Numbered from the stretch's first letter, positions 38,471 through 51,039 are shown. The stretch is DNA of 64,000 nt from Sipunculus nudus (GCA_026874595.1 CM049308.1:81390124-81454123); one strand, 5' to 3'. The notes: generated by a model from the sequence alone, not told the origin. Numbers and translations are program-made.

Positions 38471-38885
38471 AGGGGGTTAAACGCCTGGCCTAGAGTTGCG
38501 ATTGCGGCGTAACAAGTACGCCCAAATAAGCTGCGTACTCATGAAAAATAAATGTTGCTACGCGCAGGATCGGTGTAGTCCCTGCGTAGGTTATGCATTG
38601 GCTGGCGTACGATAACGAATTTCGTCGGACTGGCGTAGGGTAGCCTACTCTTGTGTAGGCATGGCGAACAGTAGCGAACAGTAGCGCAGTGTTGCGTAAA
38701 ACTGCTTACTTTCTGAGCTCTAGAGCTCTAAGTCGACAGTACGCGAAAGAATATAAACATGTTAAATTTTTGTGTCTTTCTCGCGTACCCGTTTGCTATC
38801 CTTGGCGTATTGCCACGTTGGCCTGTGTATAAATAGTCGGTAAGCCGCACTAAGCAACTCTACGTAGGCCCGAGTGAAACCCCCT
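38471..38885. mobile_element. 415-bp fold-back/MITE-like element
   Basis: The left end AGGGGGTTAAACGCCTGGCC and the right end (inverse AGGGGGTTTCACTCGGGCC) are imperfect inverted repeats, and both continue into AGAGTTGC followed by TGCGGC. The interior is unusually rich in CpG and in GCGTA/TACGC motifs on both strands, with a perfect 14-bp palindrome GAGCTCTAGAGCTC at 38715-38728. There is no coding frame. A target duplication is not evident (CAA on the left, ACA on the right). The right terminus resembles that of the 6.4-kb element. Confidence 0.6.
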
Positions 38886-41800
38886 ACAGGAATAAGATAT
38901 ACATGAAGTACAGGGATTGGATGTATAGGGGATTAATTATGTTGCACCAGAGTTGTTTTAAGCCAAACTACAGGCACCTAAGTGCAGGGTTAACAGACGT
39001 TCTTTTTGTCGTAAAAACTTAAGTGTAATATCATTTTCCTTCTATTTCCTTATAATTTTCATGGCTCGAAATAAGTCATGCAGAATACCGGGATACGCAG
39101 CATGTTCAGTGATGAGCTGAAAACCGACAGAATCAACCCTCTAGTGATGTCCAGCAGCCGAACAACTGTTACGTCTGTCAGGGGAGGTAAGGGTTGAAGT
39201 TAATTAGAAGTACTATACGCATAAGCGAAACTGAACTCATTGGAAAATACAACTCCATTTTAACTTTCGGAGTTTTAGGGGGAAAAACAAGCCAGGATGT
39301 CTGAGACTTGCCGACAGAATTATTGCATGAACAATAAAAATGTAAAAATTGCCACCGACAAACAAATAATAATAACATTTGATTTCCTTCATTGTGTTAT
39401 ATTCAGTATTAGAAAGTTAGGGCGAGGAAATACACATAGATAAAAGCAAATAAACAAAGCATAATGCAAAAACGCCATCTATATCTTACTGAAAAATTTG
39501 GTACCAAGAGACTGTTTTATTACATTAGTTATTTATCATACAAGAAATAATCAGTAAGCATGCATGTACGATATACCGCTTTGTTACTACGTATGTGACA
39601 GTCATGTTTGTTTGGCAGATATATTTAAGAGTTGGACTATGCATAACTAAAGCTTCTCTTGAACATTTAAACTGATATGTCTATATCTATACATTTTCAT
39701 GTTTCTGTTTGGAAATACCAGTGGTCTGCCCTTTAGTCCTACCCTTTATATGCGACTTGTGCGTTTTAGGCTGCATGTAAAATGACAGCCCCGTGAGTTT
39801 TTTCGAGCTTTTTGTAAGGTCAAGGTTTGATAAGGGCACGGAATAGGCCAGGAAAGAACTCCGAGGAGAAAATTCAAGGTGCGCAGGAAGTTTAGTTGCA
39901 GACCAAGTAATATCTTCCAACTAAAGCCAAAAGCTCTGGAGATGACAACGCCCTCATCCGCAAATCACAGTAGGCATTGAATATTGTCCCCTAAAACTTC
40001 CAAACGGGTGAAAATGTAGCCCCGAAACACCAGAATTATCCTGTATGACCACGATCCACCTTATCACCGAATAAAATTGTGCCCGTAGGCAATGTTGCAT
40101 ATATACGCTAAATGTGTATCTGACCATATAGAACAATACTGTACCAAGATTAATGGAAGTTGATCCCATGCATTCCTCTAACCAGAAACCTGGTTTTCCG
40201 TTCATTTCCCCATGTGTGATATTTTCCGGAACCTGACGTGTATTGTGTTACATAGTATATATACGGGCCAGCTGAGGTACTAGGACTTTTTTACCTCCGC
40301 TTCTAAAGAGCACACTCCGTCTAAACATCTAATCTGTCATCCTAGAAAGACAATTCCTGGAGAAAGTTTTTTTAATACTCATAACTTTCTTGTCAACTAT
40401 GATGTTGACAACAGACAGCGAAGTCCGTGCACAGGGGCTTTCTTTAGTAAGGGATACTCTTTTTGATCAATTAGTCACGAAGTGTGACGTCACAAGTGAA
40501 GAGCGGTCGAAGAGTTCTCTCCTTACCTGTCTGAAAATATTTACATTTTGACAGCTTCAACTAGTAGGACAACCACAACTCTGGTTACTCCAATCACTTA
40601 ATTTCAATCTGAAAGATTTCATTTTTCAATCTCATTCAGCGTAAAACAGAATGAATCATTTGATAAGAGGAAATAAAGGGCAAAAATTTTCTTCGGTGTG
40701 TCATTTGTTTTATTAATTGGCCTTGTCCTTTTTTTTCAAATTTGAAGGCAGGCCAGAATCAGCAAATTGATTTAGCTGTACAAGATTAATTCTGATTTTG
40801 TTCAGCTGGGATTAAAAGATTCTAAGGAGGACAGTCACAATCGTTGAAGCGCCATATAAAGAGAGAACAGAATAATAATTCCAGCTAACCAACAATACAT
40901 ATAACGAAGCACAATTGAATACCCATGGAATTATTACAATTTCTTTTTCTTTGGAAAATTGCTTTATAATTATTTGCCAGCGTTCAATATCATTTTCCTC
41001 TCAAATGATTGGTATTAATTTGAGGACAAATGGGGGAAAAAGAAATAATTACGCGTCCAACATGCAGTATGTGCTGTGCAATGATTTGCCTTATATTTCC
41101 GGTAAAAAGTTTGCCTGCTGGCTTATAAATTGGATGTACTATCTCGTATTCCTAACTCATATCAATTTATTAAATTTTTCTATCCAATAATGGATTTTTA
41201 TGAAATAATAATAATCCGTGAACACATGAACTTGTATTCGCATTATAAGTTGTTTTCCTTAATTAAATCATATAAGGACTCTGTTACCTTGAAGAAAGTC
41301 GTATACAATTTATAACGTACAATTATGTGAAGCAAAATAAAATCATTACATCCAAAAGTAAATATCTATATATGCAAGAATACACATGGAAAATTGATAA
41401 CTTTAGGGTATCTATTCAATAATTATGAAAAGTCCATGTTTATCTGTTTCTTTCTGTGTCATTAACTGTCGCATACCACTTTTTGTTATGTCTACTTCCA
41501 TCTGGCTATATGTATGATGTTTTGCTATTCTTGCTATCTATCCAATTAATTAATTTATTTTTTAAATGGCAACACATTTTTTGCATCACTTGTAATACTA
41601 ATTTTATTATCTCTCAGTTAACAAGAAATGAAACAGAGTATTATGATTTAATTTTATGTAGTCAGAGATGGATCCTGAAATTTCATTCGTGATGGACTGT
41701 CTTTTACAGGCGCGGATAAAAGATTTTGCACGTTGTCCAAAGATACTTTTATAAAGATGGCAGTATACCGTTCCTCGTCTTCTTGTCATCGAGTTGAAGA

Positions 41801-44066
41801 GCTGTACATAGGTGAATATATGTTCATCAAAATTATATATGAAGAAAAAATGGTTACCATCTCTCAATATAAGATCTAAGTTCAAACAAGCCGAATGTAT
41901 AAGCTGGGGGGGGGGGGGTTAATTACTTCTATAAAACCATCAACGATGTTTCACCTTTGAGTGCCAGCGATACCAAATCGTAAGATAATAGAATGATCAG
42001 ATCAGATATATTGTACATTTAATAATGACTAATAAGCTCGTAAAGCAGAGGAATGCAACGTAGTCGGCTACTTCAAATATAGCTTGACAAGCAGTAGGCG
42101 AGATACCGGAGGCCCGTCAATGTAGGTCTGATAAAACATCAACTTATGGTTGATAACTAAGGATATAATAGTCGAAGCACATATATTTTTTTTCATAATT
42201 CTCGAGGTTGCTGAAACAAATGTAATTGGTAAGAGGCAGGAGCCCGAGTTCAATTAGAATACTATTTTATTTTTTTAATGTTATAAATAAATATTTGATA
42301 TAAACATATTTTTTATGATTGTTCACGCTTGCTTTTTAACTTCAATGTAAAATATATATAGCCAGAGGTCAATCTATTTAAGAGGAAACGGACAGTGCAG
42401 AATAAAAAATCACAAATAAAAATAATTGTGTTTGTAACATTAAGTCGAGAGAGCACCCAGTATTCTTGCTTCCTGATTTCTAATTCTAACGTCCGATCTT
42501 TAATGACAAGCCAGGAGCTGGACTGAACCTGAATTCAAGAGGTCCTAATTTAGTCGTACGTCACGACACGTGACAGTATTTGTCTGAAGCATAACCTCTA
42601 TTTGGCATATGTAAATTAAAATATAAAAATTTGAACTGTGAGTGAATGGTAAATCTGGTCATTCAGGTTAACTATATGCCTTATGTTAGATATTATAAGG
42701 TGAATGAGCAACCACAAGGTATTTTTTAGTTTAAACGCTCCAGTCATGGTAAAGTCGGTGCCCCGTGGGATCAGCGCTTTTTGACTAATTTTTATAGAAA
42801 AAAAAGGTTCAAGAGGTTTACTTTATCCAGTACACATAAGCTATCGTTATAGGCCTCATTAACATGAGTAAACAAAAATAAAAGAATTACGGTACCCCGC
42901 CATTTCTAAAACGATACATGAATTGGAATAAAGGATACTCGATATAATATACCCTACACTGTAGGTGTGGCCGTAATTTCTAAGCCACATGCTTATACCT
43001 GCTACATTAACAGTGGGCGATGACAGGGGAAATAACAAGGTCTATCACGTCAGTATAATTAAAGTAAGCAAAGGCCTCGGTTTAATTAAGTAGGCCTATA
43101 ATGGCTATAGGCGCGTATATATGTATTAGATTTTTCTAGACAGTATGAGACAAAGGATACATGCATTTACTTTGTATTGGTTGGATTTTATTCGATTTTT
43201 ATATAGATACTGAATACCTCTTTCTGGTACAATACTGAAATTATGGGGCTGTGATAACATTATATTGGCGGATCCAGGGATAGGAGATCTTATCTCGGCA
43301 AAAATCAATTATTATTCAGGTTCAGTATGTTAACTGTTCAGTACGATGGTGCGACCAAACTGCAAACCTGGGCGTCGAAACGCTTTTATATATGGGTAAC
43401 AAAATTTAAAACCGAACTTTAACCAGAGTGTTATTATTTCATGTCCCGTTTGAATAAGTGTCCTTTAATCAATCCCCCTCTCTTTCAGCGGGAGTACAAC
43501 TAATAGAACACACAGGATGAAATATGATTGGGGCTGTAATAAGGTTGACATAAAAAAAACATAGGCCTTAATAGTAAGAATAGATGAGCTTTACGCAAGC
43601 AATAGAACTAATACGCTCACAGCGTCAAATCAAAAGAAATCTCTTTACAAGAAAAGTATTGATTCAATACGAGCAGGGAATTTGATGAATTAATAAATAA
43701 TTGAATGTAAAAACAACCTACTTACATGCATGCAAGAAAAGCGCAGACTCAATGGAAGCAACAGACTTACAGCTGATAAGCAAAGGCAAAAGCAATCTGC
43801 AAACCTCTGAGGTGGTAGAACTGAAAAGAGATTAAAATAATCTTCACAAAAGAATAAAAAACCGGTAAATCCAATTAAATAACTTCAGAATAATGGTATA
43901 AACATGTTTTTTTCTGCAGCTATCCAAAAATTAGAAATTGTATATGATGTAAATGATTTGTTTGGTAAACAACAAAACTCTCTTTATGATATTGGAAAGC
44001 ATAAATAAGTCTGCAGCTCGCAAATTTCAAATAACATGAATGTAACCAATCTAAACGTTTCATGGG

Positions 44067-44068
<2 letters not shown>
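38886..44068. other. Intergenic stretch, nothing identified
   Basis: Contains a full CRE (40485-40492), a G13 run (41906-41918) and a GGCGGATCCAGGGATAGG fragment at about 43266 that recalls the terminus of the 49.4-kb MITE. No gene is supported. Confidence 0.45.
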
Positions 44069-44142
<74 letters not shown>

Positions 44143-44271
44143 CAGGGGGGAAAAAGAACACCAAACTCTTAATTTATCACTGTAGGTTAAATTTCTATAT
44201 TCAAATGGTTAGATTTATAAAGACGAATGACATATATTCTCAACACGATATAAGTGTATACACACATATAA

Positions 44272-44338
<67 letters not shown>
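44069..44338. repeat. Two long (AT)n tracts
   Basis: AT runs at 44069-44142 and about 44272-44338, separated by 130 bp of AT-rich unique sequence. Confidence 0.95.
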
Positions 44339-44339
<1 letters not shown>

Positions 44340-44499
44340 TCGATATAAACAGAAATGGCTCCTTGCCGTTTTTATATTCAAACAATGTCGTGTCGTAATC
44401 TTTATTTTTTTATACTTCATGCACTGCCTTGCATTGGCCTTTTTACTCAGTTGTGGCAATTACTACTGAAGTGAAGGCTGGCCATATTAAATACGGCAT

Positions 44500-44580
44500 C
44501 TTTTATACAGGTTATGTAATTACAAATGCATAAGTTATAAAATGTACCAGGGCGATAGTAATCTGGATAAATCTAGGATT
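44500..44580. repeat. Dispersed repeat, copy B (GCAGGTTATGTAATTACA family)
   Basis: CTTTTATACAGGTTATGTAATTACA onward is the partner of 26435-26520 and lies about 160 bp right of an (AT)n tract. Confidence 0.45.
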
Positions 44581-44799
44581 GCAAACTCATTCGTTATATT
44601 TATAAAGCTTAATATATATGGTCATGAATATAAGCAAAGTAATAAATTTAATGTATAGTACAATATGGATGCTGCACTAAGCAGGCACAATAATTACATG
44701 CCAAATCCTTATACACTGATGTTTAAACAGTGCTTTGAAATATAATAAACAAAATTTTGTCTTAATATTGCTTTTTGCTTTTTATCAAAATTTTAATCA

Positions 44800-46195
44800 G
44801 GAGAATAATATAACAATCAAGCAAGTTTTTAAGCTTTATGATTGCATGGTAGCACCAAAATAAATTACGGATATGAGCTGTGGGGCCAAAGCAAATCAGA
44901 AATAATAGAAAGAGTTCATGTTAAATTCTGCAAATATATTTTAAATGTCGGAAGCATGCTCCTAATATTTCTGTCTAAGGGGACTGTGGACGTTTTCCTT
45001 TATTTGTGACATATTCAATAAGGTGTATTGAATACTGGCTAAAGTTGTTATATGGAAGCGGAAAAACATCCAAGAGTTTTATATATCTTATTAAGGAAAC
45101 TTGATAATAATTGTAAGACAACATGGGTAACAGGTGTGAAATCTTTACTTTTTCAGACTGGTTTTGGTTCTATACATTGATGGCTCATGAGATCGGTGAT
45201 TGTAAGGTTTATAAGGTATTTAAAAGAAAGATTGGCACAACAGAACAGTAACGATGTCAGGTCAAGTAACAAGTTTCAGTACTATGATCATTTTCAAATC
45301 CATATGGAGTGTTGAAAAATATATCAGTTGTGTATTTCATAAATAACACAGAGCCTAATAAGCCATATTAAGATGTTCAGATCATAACTTGCTTATAGAA
45401 ACAGGGCGACAGAAAGGCTTGGATAGAACAAAAAGAGTCTGTAAATATTGTCTCAAATATGGATAAAACATCATAGAAGACGAGAGTCGCTTTTTATTGG
45501 AGAGTTAAATAAGGGTTTAAGATTTTAATATTTTGATAGAGATATGCAGGAGTCAACAGAATATAATTTAAAAAGGATATTGAAATCAGACAATACAGGT
45601 CAGATAACCAAACTGGCTGCCTATGTCTATCATTCTGTTAAGAAAATTAACAATAGGAGACTGAGACAATAGGAGGCATTAAGTGCCTTATGCGCCTTGT
45701 GAATTTTGTAATACTAATTTAACCTTATGTTTCAGCGGCCAGAATACCACATGGATGCGAGTATATTGTATGTATTTCAATACATATTGTATATATTGTA
45801 TGAATTTCTATAGCCATATAAGTTTTTGTATTGTTTTCATATTATTGAGGTTTATTTTATTTTATTTGTTTTTTTTTTATTATTAATTGTTTATGTATTT
45901 ATTTTTCTCATTTTATTGATTTGATTATTTATTTATTAATCTTTTTTTCACATTTATCTTTCCTTTACATGACTCTATTACTATTTTGATTACCGTTCCT
46001 AGGTTATTTTTATTGCTTAATTTGTATGTTGTTACGGGGTGACATAAAAGCGGACCGAACTGTCTTGCAATGTGTAATGTCGTTTGTTGCTTGAAATTGA
46101 ATGTTTTGGTTGACGGTACATATGTATACTATGTCTATGTTGGAACTTTGTTTTCCTGAATAAACTTTGTTCTGTTCTGTTCTGTTTCTTTTGTA
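44800..46195 (+). mobile_element. Decayed non-LTR retrotransposon 3' end with (TTCTG)n tail
   Basis: Translating in shifting frames gives recognisable LINE ORF2 C-terminal pieces: an FKLYDCMVAP...GYELWG segment near 44830-44885, IIERVHVKFCKYILNV at about 44900-44950, GDCGRFPLF near 44980, and a SDHNLLIETGRQKGLDR...CKYC segment near 45380-45460. Stops (TAA near 44978, TGA near 45100) and several frameshifts break it, so it is a fossil. An AT-rich 3'UTR follows, and the end is a CTGAATAAAC signal plus three TTCTG units at about 46158-46190, the tandem pentamer tail usual for such elements. It is a different family from the LINE at 50.1 kb. Confidence 0.7.
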
Positions 46196-46565
46196 GAAAT
46201 CCTCTTTGCCTAAGTATAAGTAAACCGCTGATTATGTAACCGTAGAGCAATTTAATGAAAGTGCCTGAATCTATCTTTGTTCAATTAAGTACACGCAAAC
46301 AGTATATATTCTAAGAAACATTTCAAATTAATATTTTTTATAAATGAGCCATAGCTTTCAAAGAATAAATTCTTGGCGAGTCACATAGGAATTTGGAGCG
46401 TCCCAAGGTATTGGTGTTCTGTGTCAAATTTTTCTGATGGGTCGTGTAAAATTGAATCTTTTCCCCCCTCATTTTCGAATAAATATTGTGGTAATTTATT
46501 ATTTTATTATTAGGGTGAAACATAATGGATAGTTGTCAGCAAACTGTTATCACAATTGGTATTTG

Positions 46566-46632
46566 ACTGCTACAACAGCGAGATTTGAACCTCTGGGTTC
46601 AACTGCCAGAAATATTGGACTGAGCGTCCGAG
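46566..46632 (-). pseudogene. tRNA-like sequence (tRNA pseudogene or SINE head)
   Basis: On the minus strand, GGACGCTCAGTCC looks like a D-arm/A box and AGAGGTTCAAATCT is a close B box (consensus GGTTCRANTCC) at about the right spacing. The anticodon arm does not fold cleanly, so this is not called as a working tRNA. A tRNA-derived SINE whose body continues to lower coordinates is equally likely. Confidence 0.35.
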
Positions 46633-47152
46633 TGAGATTTCGGGAGTCCCTTACGCTTATCCCGTGTTCCTGAAAGCCACGTGAGCACATACGCAATTTA
46701 ACCAATGAGGTTCTTCACAATTAACACTTGACGCGAAAGGAGGCCTCTCTTTACTTAAGGAGACACTTTTTTATGTGTGTGTGTGTAGGTATGTGTGTTT
46801 GTGTATGTGGGTGAGAGAGAGAGAGCAGTACTTTCCATAACCCAGATGATCATGGCAGCAATATTACCAGCCCTACAAGGGTTAATGATCAAAATTTTAT
46901 TTCTTCCTCAGGTAGAAAGCGCCATCTACAGGACTACGGCCCTAAAATCATCCTTACATTGAAACATACATAACTGATACACAACATCACTATTATTGAA
47001 ATACCTTTAATTGCACATACACAGCATGCATTGCCTGTTTCACCACTACATAGTGAGCACACACGTGTGTCCTTTCTTTTCAATTTTCTGTAAAAAATTA
47101 TAACCATTTACTGCTGCTTGTAAATTCGCATGTTAATAATATTTTTATATAG

Positions 47153-47289
47153 ATTAGCACGAAGGAGTACACGCTATTGTTTGTTGAATTGACATCACAG
47201 GTGCACAGAGTGCCATCTGTTCTCAGAAATTTAAACGATTTGGTGGATTGTTTGGATGTCACAATCATCAACATTTCTCCGAAGTCGAG
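47153..47289 (+). CDS. Candidate internal coding exon (137 bp), unrecognised
   Basis: An open stretch of 45 codons plus two bases lies between an acceptor (TTTTTATATAG|ATTAGC) and a donor (GTCGAG|GTAAGC at 47290). The peptide begins ISTKEYTLLFVEL and includes LRNLNDLVDCLDVT, with a plausible mix of Leu, Val, Asp and Glu. An in-frame TAG lies directly upstream, as expected of intron sequence. A second acceptor inside (TCTGTTCTCAG|AAATTT) would give a 63-bp exon. No partner exon was found and the family is not recognised. A chance frame of this length is possible in 64 kb, so confidence is low. Confidence 0.22.
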
Positions 47290-47689
47290 GTAAGCAAACG
47301 GGGGTTTGTGGGGTTCGTATTAAATAAACAACGGTTATCTGCATTACAATGTTTGTCATGTTTCCAGGAAATTGTCTGCTGAGCATAGGATTAGTAGAAA
47401 TACTAGTTGGGATAGAAGCGTATAAGAAAAACGTAACCTTTTATAGAGATGGGAAAACTAAATGCACAATATAATGTAATCCTTGAAACTTATTTTATTT
47501 CACTCCAGATATTATTTTTATTTCTAATTGCTTCAGTCAGCAGTTTCTCATTTCGGATAAAAAAAAAGAAGAAAAGCGAGGAATAGGGCCTGTGTAGAAG
47601 TTTCTTACAGGTCTTCTAGAAAATGAAGAGTTTGACGTGGAGGTCGCAGAAAATAACATATGAAACTCAAGCCAGCGGGAAGCAGCCAC

Positions 47690-47960
47690 AGACAATATGG
47701 AAGCTCTCAATAGACCGGGACAATGCGGGGAGCAGCGCGGGGTTTCCTTATTCCATCCTTCTGATTAGCCTGACGAGTGTTTACTGTTAATGGGACTTGA
47801 TTGTTCGGATCCTGGAAGCGCAAGCAGCCACTTAAACAAATTGTACAAACGATCTCGGGCTCGTCTCCGCTTCCCCCAGTCCGGGCTTTTCTCGGATAAT
47901 TAGATGTTTTTGTGTCCAACTTTATCCGCAGCAAACCGGGTAACTAGATCTCTCGGTGGT
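47690..47960. promoter_or_regulatory. CpG-rich block, possible promoter
   Basis: Local CpG and GC density is clearly higher than the flanks (clusters such as GAGCAGCGCGGGG, CTCGGGCTCGTCTCCGC and CAGTCCGGGC). It lies 400 bp from the candidate exon at 47153-47289. On the minus strand a strong start context (GGTGGCGATGG at about 47980) opens only a 16-codon frame. The open frame at 47707-47934 is probably a result of the base composition. It could be an unannotated promoter or first exon of either strand. Confidence 0.25.
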
Positions 47961-48772
47961 TTCCAGGTCCATCGCCACCTACTGTTCAGCTTACAGGATA
48001 ACGTAACAGAACGCTCGTAACTGCTTCCGAATAAGCTTTCTATTTACGCATTTCTTAAGCTGGCCTAACCTCAAAACAAACCAGGGTTAAGCGCTCTTTT
48101 CCTTGCCATCTGAGGGATATTTTCATATATTGGTTTATGTAAAACACATCGCTGTTGACATTGTGTCTATGAGAAAGATAAACTGTAATTAGTGTAGCGT
48201 TGTATAAGCAGATGTTTTACAGATTATTAGAAATTTTACGAAAAACTAACCATCCATTAATTATATTTACTTAACAAAAAATAGACGAGAAAAAAAATAA
48301 TCATCTTGCGTCAATGGTTAAGACACATGTTGTAACGGCATTATCCCAAAACTATATATGTAGTCCGAATAGTGGTCCGGGTTATAGCAACCTCTGAAAG
48401 ATACAAAGTTTTCATCTATATCTAGATAAAAATGGTTTGGCAGAGATTTAGTATGTAAGAGTAGATTTTAGGGGACGCCTCCACCCCCCCCCCTTTTCGA
48501 CCTATTAATCGGGTAATAGAAAAATATACGCTTACTACCGTAAAGCAGCGCGACTGTGCCCTATATTTAATAATGCGAAAGATATGTATATAATGTCTAC
48601 AGTAGCATTCTCGTGTACGAGTAGTATACTACTACAAAGATACACCGCCGGGATCGCCATCAAGCACTAAGTGTCAGGCCTGACCTAGTCAGGTGCTGAG
48701 AAAAACGCTGCCCAAATATCAATGAAAGGGACGGCCATTACCCGAGGTCACAGAACGGCCTTTTGTCACAAT

Positions 48773-48776
<4 letters not shown>

Positions 48777-48839
<63 letters not shown>
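48777..48839. repeat. (AT)n microsatellite
   Basis: A perfect run of about 62 bp. Confidence 0.95.
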
Positions 48840-48841
<2 letters not shown>

Positions 48842-49407
48842 CTTTGAATTGAAATATATCACTGTAATTCAGAGTACCTCCAAAATGTAATGGATTGTTC
48901 CCTGGGTAATACCCTGGCCCTCCTCAAAATTAATCAAAATCAGTTCACAACTGTTTGCGTCATATTGCTAACAGAACAACCAACCATTCTACCAAAAGAT
49001 TTAAAAAAAAAAACAAAATGCCTCCTCCACTTAGCGAAGGCATTGAAGACTTTATTCCAAAATTGATAGTTTTTGTCCATCATAAAAGTCAATTTTATAC
49101 TTTTGCAATATAAACACCTATTTTCATCTGCTTTACAAAATATTACAGAAAAATATTATAGTCGGCTTTTCCCTGCTGTGGAAAGCTATGTTTTAAAGTT
49201 CGTGTACGTGCGTATGTGCGTTAAAAAAATATCTGTATTTCAATGTGAGCGTATATACGTATATGCGCAAATCGGGAGACATATGTAGTGGTACTGTCGA
49301 TCTAAAAGGTCTTCCTATAAAGATCATTTTTACTCCGAATCCCTGAGTTCACGCAGATCCTGCCCATATATGCTCGTACGCAAATCCGCTGACGGACACA
49401 TGGAAAC

Positions 49408-49616
49408 CAGGGGCGGATCCAGGATTTTGGAAAAGGGGAGGTCCAACCTAGGAGGACTAATGAAATTCCTAAAAAAAAAAAGGTCATCAGTTCTGGAAAA
49501 GGGGGGTCCAGGCCGCAAAATTACGTCTAAAACTCCTTAAAATAGGTTGCTTCGGGTGAAAAAGGGGGGTTCCGGACCCCCTGGACCCCCCCCCCCCCCC
49601 CCCGGATCCGCTTCTG
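49408..49616. mobile_element. 209-bp MITE with GGATCC-containing inverted termini
   Basis: The left end reads CAGGGGCGGATCCAGG and the right end is its imperfect inverse (GGATCCGCTTCTG). The element is flanked by identical 5-bp GAAAC repeats at 49403-49407 and 49617-49621. The inside is purine-rich on one side (AAAAGGGG, GGGGGTCC) and ends in a 16-bp poly(C). There is no coding capacity, so it is non-autonomous. Termini of this kind are common among marine-invertebrate MITEs from general knowledge; the superfamily is not assigned, since a 5-bp duplication is not decisive. Confidence 0.65.
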
Positions 49617-49691
49617 GAAACACCATAGTTCTAAAATCATATAAGCGATTGCTCATGTATATACCGATATAAACGCACATGAAAACACAGC

Positions 49692-50067
49692 TTAACGGTC
49701 GTCTGCTGTTTAACGGACGTCTGCTGTTTAACGGTCGTCAGCTGTGTACGTCAGCTGTGTACGGTCGTCTGCTGTGAAATGGTCGTCTGCTGTGTAAGGT
49801 CGCCTGCTGAATAAACGATCGTTAACAGTAACACGGTCGTCCGCTTTGTAACGGTCACCTGCGGTGTAACGGTCGTCTGCTGTGTAACGGTCGCCTGCGG
49901 GGTAACGGTCGTCTGCGGGGTAACGGTCGTCTGCTGCGCAACGGTCATCTGTTGTGTAACGGTCAGCTGGTGTGTAGCGGTTTTCTACTGTGTAAAGGTC
50001 GCCTACTGTGTAACGGTCGACTGCTGTGTAACGGTCATCTGCTGTGTAACGGTCGGCTGCTGCGTAA
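49692..50067 (+). repeat. 18-bp minisatellite, left block
   Basis: There are about 20 tandem copies of an 18-bp unit close to ACGGTCGTCTGCTGTGTA, with frequent single-base changes and a few shorter units near 49750. The unit length is a multiple of three, so artificial open frames run along both strands (for example 49751-49948). The array is cut by the LINE insertion and continues at 51363. Confidence 0.9.
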
Positions 50068-51039
50068 TGGGCGGATCACATTAATCGTATATGCATTAAA
50101 GCTTCTAAGCGATTGGGAATTTTAAAATATTATAAATATAATCTGTCCATGAAAACATTAGAAAGGTTATATAAGGCAGTGGTCAGACCAGTCCTGGAGT
50201 ACGGATCACAACTATTTAATAATTGTTCTACGAAACTTGCAAATAAACTTGACAGCATACAAAGAAGAGCAGCACTTATATGTACTGGTGCTATGGCTAC
50301 AACAAGCTCACAAAAATTAATGCAGGAACTAAGATGGCCTAATCTGAAAAACAGACGTGAATTCAAAATTATTCTAACGTTTCAACGAATGTTCCATGGT
50401 TTGGCTCCATCTTATTTAAGTAACCTGATACCCAATACCACCTCTACAATAGTACACTACAATCTTCGAGGTAAGGAGGACCTTCGTCCACCCTTCTTTA
50501 AAAAAGAACAAAGCAGACGTTCATTTCTTCCAGCTGCTTGCCTTCTATGGAACAAACTGCCTTTAAATATTCTGATTATTCAGAATATAGACTCCTTTAA
50601 AAATGTATTGAAAAAACATATATTTCGCGAAGAACACACTGTAAAGAATATATATGTCATTAAACAAAGGAAAATAGAAATAATAATCAACAGGCTAAGA
50701 TTCGGAGTTTGTCAATTAAATAAATATCTTTTTAATATAGGAAAATCAGATAATCCTCGCTGTAAGTGTAGAATGGCAGATGAAACCGTAGAACACTACA
50801 TGCTAGATTGCATCACGTATAATAATTGCAGATCAAGCTTATATAACGGAATAAAAAATATACTATCTAAAGGAAATTTACAGTCTGCCCTATTCAGTAA
50901 CCATGGACCGAGAAAAAAAACTGAACGAAAACTGTTATTAAACGCATTATTGTATGGTGATAATTTCCCAACTAATGCAATTAGAGATAAAGTATTAATA
51001 TTAATCCAGAAGTATATACTGAATACGAAGAGATTTTAG
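50068..51039 (+). pseudogene. Reverse transcriptase C-terminal fragment of the LINE (323 codons)
   Basis: The frame opens at Trp 50068 right after the insertion junction. The preceding TAA belongs to the minisatellite. An apparent start at 50113 is a TTG (Leu) inside the conserved stretch KASKRLGILKYY, so there is no true initiator. Residues about 34-50 (LYKAVVRPVLEYGSQLF) match the well-known region after the polymerase palm in jockey/CR1-type reverse transcriptases. Near the C-terminus a zinc-knuckle-like pattern C-x-C-x8-H-x4-C (residues about 232-248, with ETVEHYMLDC) is typical of these ORF2 ends. There are no internal stops or frameshifts and it ends at TAG 51037-51039. The function in a full copy would be target-primed reverse transcription; here it is only a fragment. 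Confidence 0.85.

Noticed and set aside
41607-41885. 92-codon minus-strand frame
   Set aside because: It begins at TTG, with stops in frame just upstream, AT-rich composition and no recognisable domain.
49692-50067. CRISPR-like regular repeats
   Set aside because: Units are head to tail without unique spacers; this is a eukaryotic minisatellite.
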